Assembly (NCBI GenBank): GCA_044426355.1 | Contig: JAWXUO010000032.1 | Span: forward strand, 1-25,749 | Length of the DNA: 25,749 nucleotides | Direction: 5' to 3' | From: CAYJLC01 sp044426355 | Lineage (GTDB): Bacteria; Bacillota; Clostridia; Oscillospirales; Butyricicoccaceae | Part shown: one piece after another, positions 21,599 to 25,749 of the stretch | Numbering within the stretch: the first letter of the stretch is position 1 | How the letters are laid out: each line of letters starts with the position of its first letter | Program-made: the position numbers and the translations under genes | The notes under the pieces: generated by a model | Told to the model about the DNA's origin: nothing | Databases searched by the model: none | The model's input: only the letters and a program-made list of their open reading frames with translations

Positions 21599-24500
21599 AT
21601 GGCAAAAGACGTAAAATTCGGCAAAACTGTAAGACGAAGCTTCTCGAAAACACCTGAGGTTTTGAAAATGCCAAATCTGATTGAAATTCAAAAACAATCA
21701 TACAAAGCATTTATAGAAGAAGGCCTACGTGAAGTGTTTAACGACATGGAACCTATCACAGACTACACAGGAAATTTAGAACTTACTTTTGATGGTTATG
21801 AACTAGATTCAAAAACTAAGTACACTGTAGCAGAATGTAAAGAAAGAGATGCAACTTATGCGTGCCCTCTTACTGTAAAAGCAACTTTGCGTGATAAATC
21901 TACAGGCGAAGTTATTAAAAAAGGTTCTAAAGATGGTTCGGAATCAATTTTTATGGGTGATTTCCCTAAAATGACTGACTCTGGTACATTTATCATCAAT
22001 GGTGCAGAACGTGTTATTATATCACAAATTGTACGTTCGCCAGGGGTTTATTACACAGAAACTTTAGATAAAACAGATAAAAAAATTATTTCTACAACAG
22101 TTATCCCATATCGTGGTGCGTGGATAGAATACGAAACAGACTCTAACGATGTTTTTTATGTTCGTATAGATAAAAATCGTAAAATTCCAGTATCTTCTTT
22201 TGTTAGAAGTTTAGGTATCGAAACAGATGCTGAAATTAAAGAACTTTTCGGAGAAAACGAAATAGTTTTAGCTACACTTGAAAAAGATGCTGCAAAAACT
22301 GCAGAAGAATCTTTAATCGAGATGTATAAAAAACTAAGACCAGGCGAACCTGCAACAGCAGAAAACGCAAAAGCTCTTATAAATAACTTATTCTTCGATG
22401 TTAGAAGATATGATATTTCTGCTGTAGGTCGTTATAAATATAATAAAAAGCTTGCTGTTTCAAAACGTATAGCAGGTAAAAAATTGCTAGAAATGGTAAT
22501 AGACCCACTTACTGGCGAAATTATTTTTGATGAAGGAACTATTTTATCAAGAGAAGATGCAGCTTTAATAGAAAGCAAAGGTGTATCTGTAGCTATCGTT
22601 GAAGGTAATGATGGAAAACCATGTAAAGTAATCGGTTCTGGAATGGTAGAAATTACAGATTTCGTTGAATGCGATAAAGACGCTTTAGGTATAGTTGAAC
22701 GTGTACGTTTTAGTGTGTTACGTGAAATTATGGAAAATTTTGAAGGTCAAGAACTTTTAGACGAAATAAAAAACCGTGTAGACGACCTTATTCCAAAGCA
22801 TATAATTATAGACGAGATAGTAGCAACTATTTCATATCTTATGAACTTAGCTCAAGGTGTTGGTATCGCTGATGACATCGACCATTTAGGAAATCGTCGT
22901 TTGCGTTCTGTAGGCGAACTTTTACAAAACCAATTTAGAATAGGTTTTGCAAGAATGGAAAGAGTTATACGTGAAAGAATGATTACCCAAGATTTAGAAG
23001 TAGTAACTCCACAAACTTTGGTAAATGTACGTCCTGTAACTGCTGCTATAAAAGAATTTTTTGGCTCATCTCCACTTTCTCAGTTCATGGACCAAACAAA
23101 CCCACTAGCAGAACTTACGCACAAACGTAGACTTTCTGCATTAGGGCCTGGTGGTTTATCGAGAGATAGAGCATCGTTTGAAGTGCGTGACGTTCACTAT
23201 TCACACTATGGTAGACTTTGTCCTATAGAAACTCCTGAGGGACCAAATATCGGTCTTATAAACTATCTTGGTACTTTTGGACGTGTAAATCAATATGGAT
23301 TTATCGAAACTCCTTATAGAGTAATAAACAAAGAAACTGGCTTAGTTACAGATGACATCATGTATATGACGGCTGATATAGAAGATGAATATATCGTGTG
23401 TCAAGCTAATGAAAAAATTGGCGACGATGGCAGACTTTTAAATAATCGTATTACAGCAAGATTTAGAGATGAAATTATCGAAGTAGAACGTGAGCAAATA
23501 GACCTTATGGATATTTCACCTCGTGTAATGGTATCAGTTGCGACTGCAATGATTCCTTTCCTCGAAAACGATGACGCAAACCGTGCGTTAATGGGTTCTA
23601 ACATGCAACGTCAAGCAGTTCCACTATTAAAAACTGAAGCACCAGTTGTTGCAACGGGTATGGAATACCGTGCAGCTGTTGACTCAGGAACTGTGCCACT
23701 AGCTGAGGGTTCAGGTGTTATTGAAAGAGTAACAGCAAGAGAAATTATTGTTAAATATGACAATGGCGAAAGAAAAACTTACCCACTGTTAAAATTCGTG
23801 CGTTCAAACCAAGGTACTTGTATAAATCAAAGACCTATAGTGAATGTAGGAGATAGAGTAGAAGATGGAGATGTAATTGCAGACGGACCTTCTACAGACC
23901 AAGGCGAAATCTCTTTAGGTAAAAATGCATTAATCGCATTTATGACTTGGGAAGGTTACAACTACGAAGATGCTATCTTGATGAATGAACGTTTAGTAAA
24001 AGAAGACGTTTATACCTCTATTCATATAGAAGAATATGAAATGGAATCTCGTGATACAAAACTTGGAGCAGAAGAAATAACTCGTGATATTCCAAATGTT
24101 GGTGAAGATGCACTGCGTGACCTTGACGAAAGAGGTATCATAAGAATTGGTGCAGAAGTTTCTTCGGGCGATATATTAGTAGGTAAAGTAACACCGAAAG
24201 GTGAAACAGAACTTACAGCAGAAGAACGTTTACTTCGTGCTATTTTTGGAGAAAAAGCTCGTGAAGTTCGTGACTCATCACTTCGTGTTCCAAATGGAGA
24301 ACGTGGTATTATAGTAGACGTTAAAATATTTACTCGTGAAAATGGAGATGAATTATCTCCAGGTGTAAATATGGTTGTACGTTGTTATATAGCACAAAAA
24401 CGTAAAATCTCTGTAGGGGATAAAATGGCTGGACGTCATGGTAACAAAGGTGTAATTTCACGTATAATGCCACAAGAAGATATGCCGTTTTTACCAGATG

Positions 24501-25336
24501 GTACACCAGTAGACATCGTACTAAACCCTCTAGGCGTACCTTCTCGTATGAATATAGGCCAGGTTTTAGAAGTTCATTTAGGTATGGCTGCAAAAGCACT
24601 AGGTATAAAAATTGCAACACCAGTTTTTGATGGTGCAAAAGAAAAAGAAATAGAACAATGTTTGCTTGATGCAAATATGCGTCCAGATGGTAAAACTATT
24701 TTATTTGATGGCCGTACAGGTGAACAATTTGATAATCCAGTAACAGTAGGTTATATGTATTACCTAAAACTTGCTCACTTAGTAGATGATAAAATCCACG
24801 CACGTTCAACAGGTCCTTATTCGCTTGTAACACAACAACCACTAGGTGGTAAAGCACAATTTGGTGGACAACGTTTCGGCGAGATGGAAGTATGGGCTTT
24901 AGAAGCATACGGAGCAGCATATACTTTACAAGAAATATTAACAGTAAAATCCGATGACGTAGTAGGTCGTGTTCAAACTTATGAAGCAATTGTAAAAGGT
25001 CAAAATGTACCAAAACCAGGTATTCCAGAATCGTTTAAAGTTTTAGTAAAAGAATTACAATCACTTGGGCTAGATGTAAAAGTACTTGATGAAAATCAAG
25101 AAGTTATCGAACTTGTAGAAAACGAAGAAGAGGATAACGTATACACTAAAATTGCAGTTGATACGGAATTTGAAACTGTTAAAGATACTGAAGGCGAGTT
25201 TGAAAGAAGTGGCTTTGGTATAGAAGATGAAGACGGGGAAGCTGTAGCTGTATATGATTTTGACATGGACGAAGACGACTTTGATGATGATTTCGACGAT
25301 GATTTCGCTGATGAAGACGATGTTGATGTAGATTAA
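21599..25336 (+). CDS. rpoB: RNA polymerase beta subunit
   Basis: The catalytic-core beta subunit (1245 aa). The frame is open from a GTG-proximal ATG at 21554, but the ATG at 21599 gives the family N-terminus MAKDVKFGKTVRRSF and avoids the leader hairpin. Landmarks include the rifampicin-binding cluster (about 489-520) with SQFMDQTNPL and HKRRLSALGPGGL, CPIETPEGPNIGL (541-553), the active-site lysine region GDKMAGRHGNKGV and the C-terminal WALEAYGAAYTLQE. Pro492 stands where E. coli has Gln510. The C-terminus ends in a very acidic Asp-rich tail of about 30 residues. The ribosome binding site is weak (AAAGG). It is followed by rpoC. Confidence 0.98.
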   Translation: MAKDVKFGKTVRRSFSKTPEVLKMPNLIEIQKQSYKAFIEEGLREVFNDMEPITDYTGNLELTFDGYELDSKTKYTVAECKERDATYACPLTVKATLRDKSTGEVIKKGSKDGSESIFMGDFPKMTDSGTFIINGAERVIISQIVRSPGVYYTETLDKTDKKIISTTVIPYRGAWIEYETDSNDVFYVRIDKNRKIPVSSFVRSLGIETDAEIKELFGENEIVLATLEKDAAKTAEESLIEMYKKLRPGEPATAENAKALINNLFFDVRRYDISAVGRYKYNKKLAVSKRIAGKKLLEMVIDPLTGEIIFDEGTILSREDAALIESKGVSVAIVEGNDGKPCKVIGSGMVEITDFVECDKDALGIVERVRFSVLREIMENFEGQELLDEIKNRVDDLIPKHIIIDEIVATISYLMNLAQGVGIADDIDHLGNRRLRSVGELLQNQFRIGFARMERVIRERMITQDLEVVTPQTLVNVRPVTAAIKEFFGSSPLSQFMDQTNPLAELTHKRRLSALGPGGLSRDRASFEVRDVHYSHYGRLCPIETPEGPNIGLINYLGTFGRVNQYGFIETPYRVINKETGLVTDDIMYMTADIEDEYIVCQANEKIGDDGRLLNNRITARFRDEIIEVEREQIDLMDISPRVMVSVATAMIPFLENDDANRALMGSNMQRQAVPLLKTEAPVVATGMEYRAAVDSGTVPLAEGSGVIERVTAREIIVKYDNGERKTYPLLKFVRSNQGTCINQRPIVNVGDRVEDGDVIADGPSTDQGEISLGKNALIAFMTWEGYNYEDAILMNERLVKEDVYTSIHIEEYEMESRDTKLGAEEITRDIPNVGEDALRDLDERGIIRIGAEVSSGDILVGKVTPKGETELTAEERLLRAIFGEKAREVRDSSLRVPNGERGIIVDVKIFTRENGDELSPGVNMVVRCYIAQKRKISVGDKMAGRHGNKGVISRIMPQEDMPFLPDGTPVDIVLNPLGVPSRMNIGQVLEVHLGMAAKALGIKIATPVFDGAKEKEIEQCLLDANMRPDGKTILFDGRTGEQFDNPVTVGYMYYLKLAHLVDDKIHARSTGPYSLVTQQPLGGKAQFGGQRFGEMEVWALEAYGAAYTLQEILTVKSDDVVGRVQTYEAIVKGQNVPKPGIPESFKVLVKELQSLGLDVKVLDENQEVIELVENEEEDNVYTKIAVDTEFETVKDTEGEFERSGFGIEDEDGEAVAVYDFDMDEDDFDDDFDDDFADEDDVDVD

Positions 25337-25350
25337 TTAGGGGGAGAACA

Positions 25351-25749
25351 ATGGGATATAATACATTCGATGCAATAAAAATTGGTCTGGCATCTCCAGA
25401 AACAATTCGTGAATGGTCGCATGGAGAAGTAAAAAAGCCAGAAACCATAAACTATCGTACGCTAAAACCAGAGCGTGAAGGTCTTTTTTGTGAAAAAATA
25501 TTTGGACCTACAAAAGACTGGGAATGTCATTGTGGTAAATATAAAAAAGTTAGATACAAAGGTAAAGTCTGCGACCGTTGTGGCGTAGAAATTACAAAAG
25601 CTAAAGTGCGTCGTGAGCGTATGGCTCACATCGAGCTTGCAGCACCAGTTTCGCATATTTGGTATTTTAAAGGTATTCCATCAAGAATGGGTCTACTTTT
25701 AGATATGTCGCCTCGTAATTTAGAAAAAGTTTTATATTTTGCAGCATAT
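25351..25749 (+). CDS. rpoC: RNA polymerase beta' subunit, 5' part
   Basis: The first 133 codons of rpoC, cut by the window end. The N-terminal region matches beta': FDAIKIGLASPETIREWS, then LKPEREGLFCEKIFGPTKDWECHCG. The zinc-binding cysteines are Cys59, Cys61, Cys74 and Cys77, followed by GVEITKAKVRRERMGH-type sequence (here RRERMAHIELAAPVSHIW). GGGGGAGAA precedes the ATG. It starts 14 bases after rpoB. Confidence 0.97.
   Translation, partial: MGYNTFDAIKIGLASPETIREWSHGEVKKPETINYRTLKPEREGLFCEKIFGPTKDWECHCGKYKKVRYKGKVCDRCGVEITKAKVRRERMAHIELAAPVSHIWYFKGIPSRMGLLLDMSPRNLEKVLYFAAY

Noticed and set aside
24330..25013. Two reverse-strand open frames of 114 and 105 codons
   Set aside because: Antisense to the conserved C-terminal half of rpoB and of low-complexity Leu-His composition.

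Overview
The window is about 70% A+T, uses strong GGAGG-type ribosome binding sites and near-consensus sigma-A promoters, and carries gene sets typical of Clostridia: a DUF5711-type protein, a ClpE-type unfoldase, a Noc/ParA/ParB block ending in serS, a DUF2508 (YaaL-like) protein and a YabE-like G5/3D protein. A low-GC spore-forming-type Firmicute, probably in or near Lachnospirales, fits best. This is inferred from gene content; there is no rRNA to confirm it.

Layout. Positions 1-757 are non-coding and hold a long imperfect palindrome (about 161-516) flanked by two copies of a 25-base direct repeat. An RlmI-like methyltransferase gene follows, then a 372-base non-coding stretch with several dyads. 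A tight + strand cluster runs from 2003 to 9423: ecfA1, ecfA2, ecfT (energising module of an ECF vitamin transporter), truA, a DUF5711-like protein, a CvpA-like membrane protein and clpE. A consensus promoter drives a six-gene tRNA cluster (Gly, Arg, His, Gln, Lys, Lys) with hairpins around the two identical Lys genes. Two small proteins (one membrane, one DUF2508-like) meet a convergent TtcA-like tRNA thiolase gene. Divergent from it is rplM-rpsI, then a YabE-like wall protein gene and rsmA.

Positions 15302-19755 are the chromosome segregation block: noc, a perfect 16-bp parS site, parA, parB, an anchored coiled-coil protein of unknown function, and serS. The specificity residues of the two ParB-family proteins separate cleanly into a Noc type and a ParB type. 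After a large hairpin terminator comes about 700 bases of A-rich sequence without genes. A minus-strand unit follows: an ABM-fold monooxygenase gene, tRNA-Arg(ACG) and secG. The window ends with rpoB, which has its own consensus promoter and a leader with three stem-loops, and the first 133 codons of rpoC.

Most of the window is housekeeping. No defence island, phage, IS element or CRISPR array is visible. The points worth a second look are the 5' palindromic repeat, the dyads overlapping the tRNA promoter, the possible switch-like RNA before the YabE-like gene, the parS region with its shorter companion palindrome, and the structured leader of an rpoB gene that is unlinked from rplJL.
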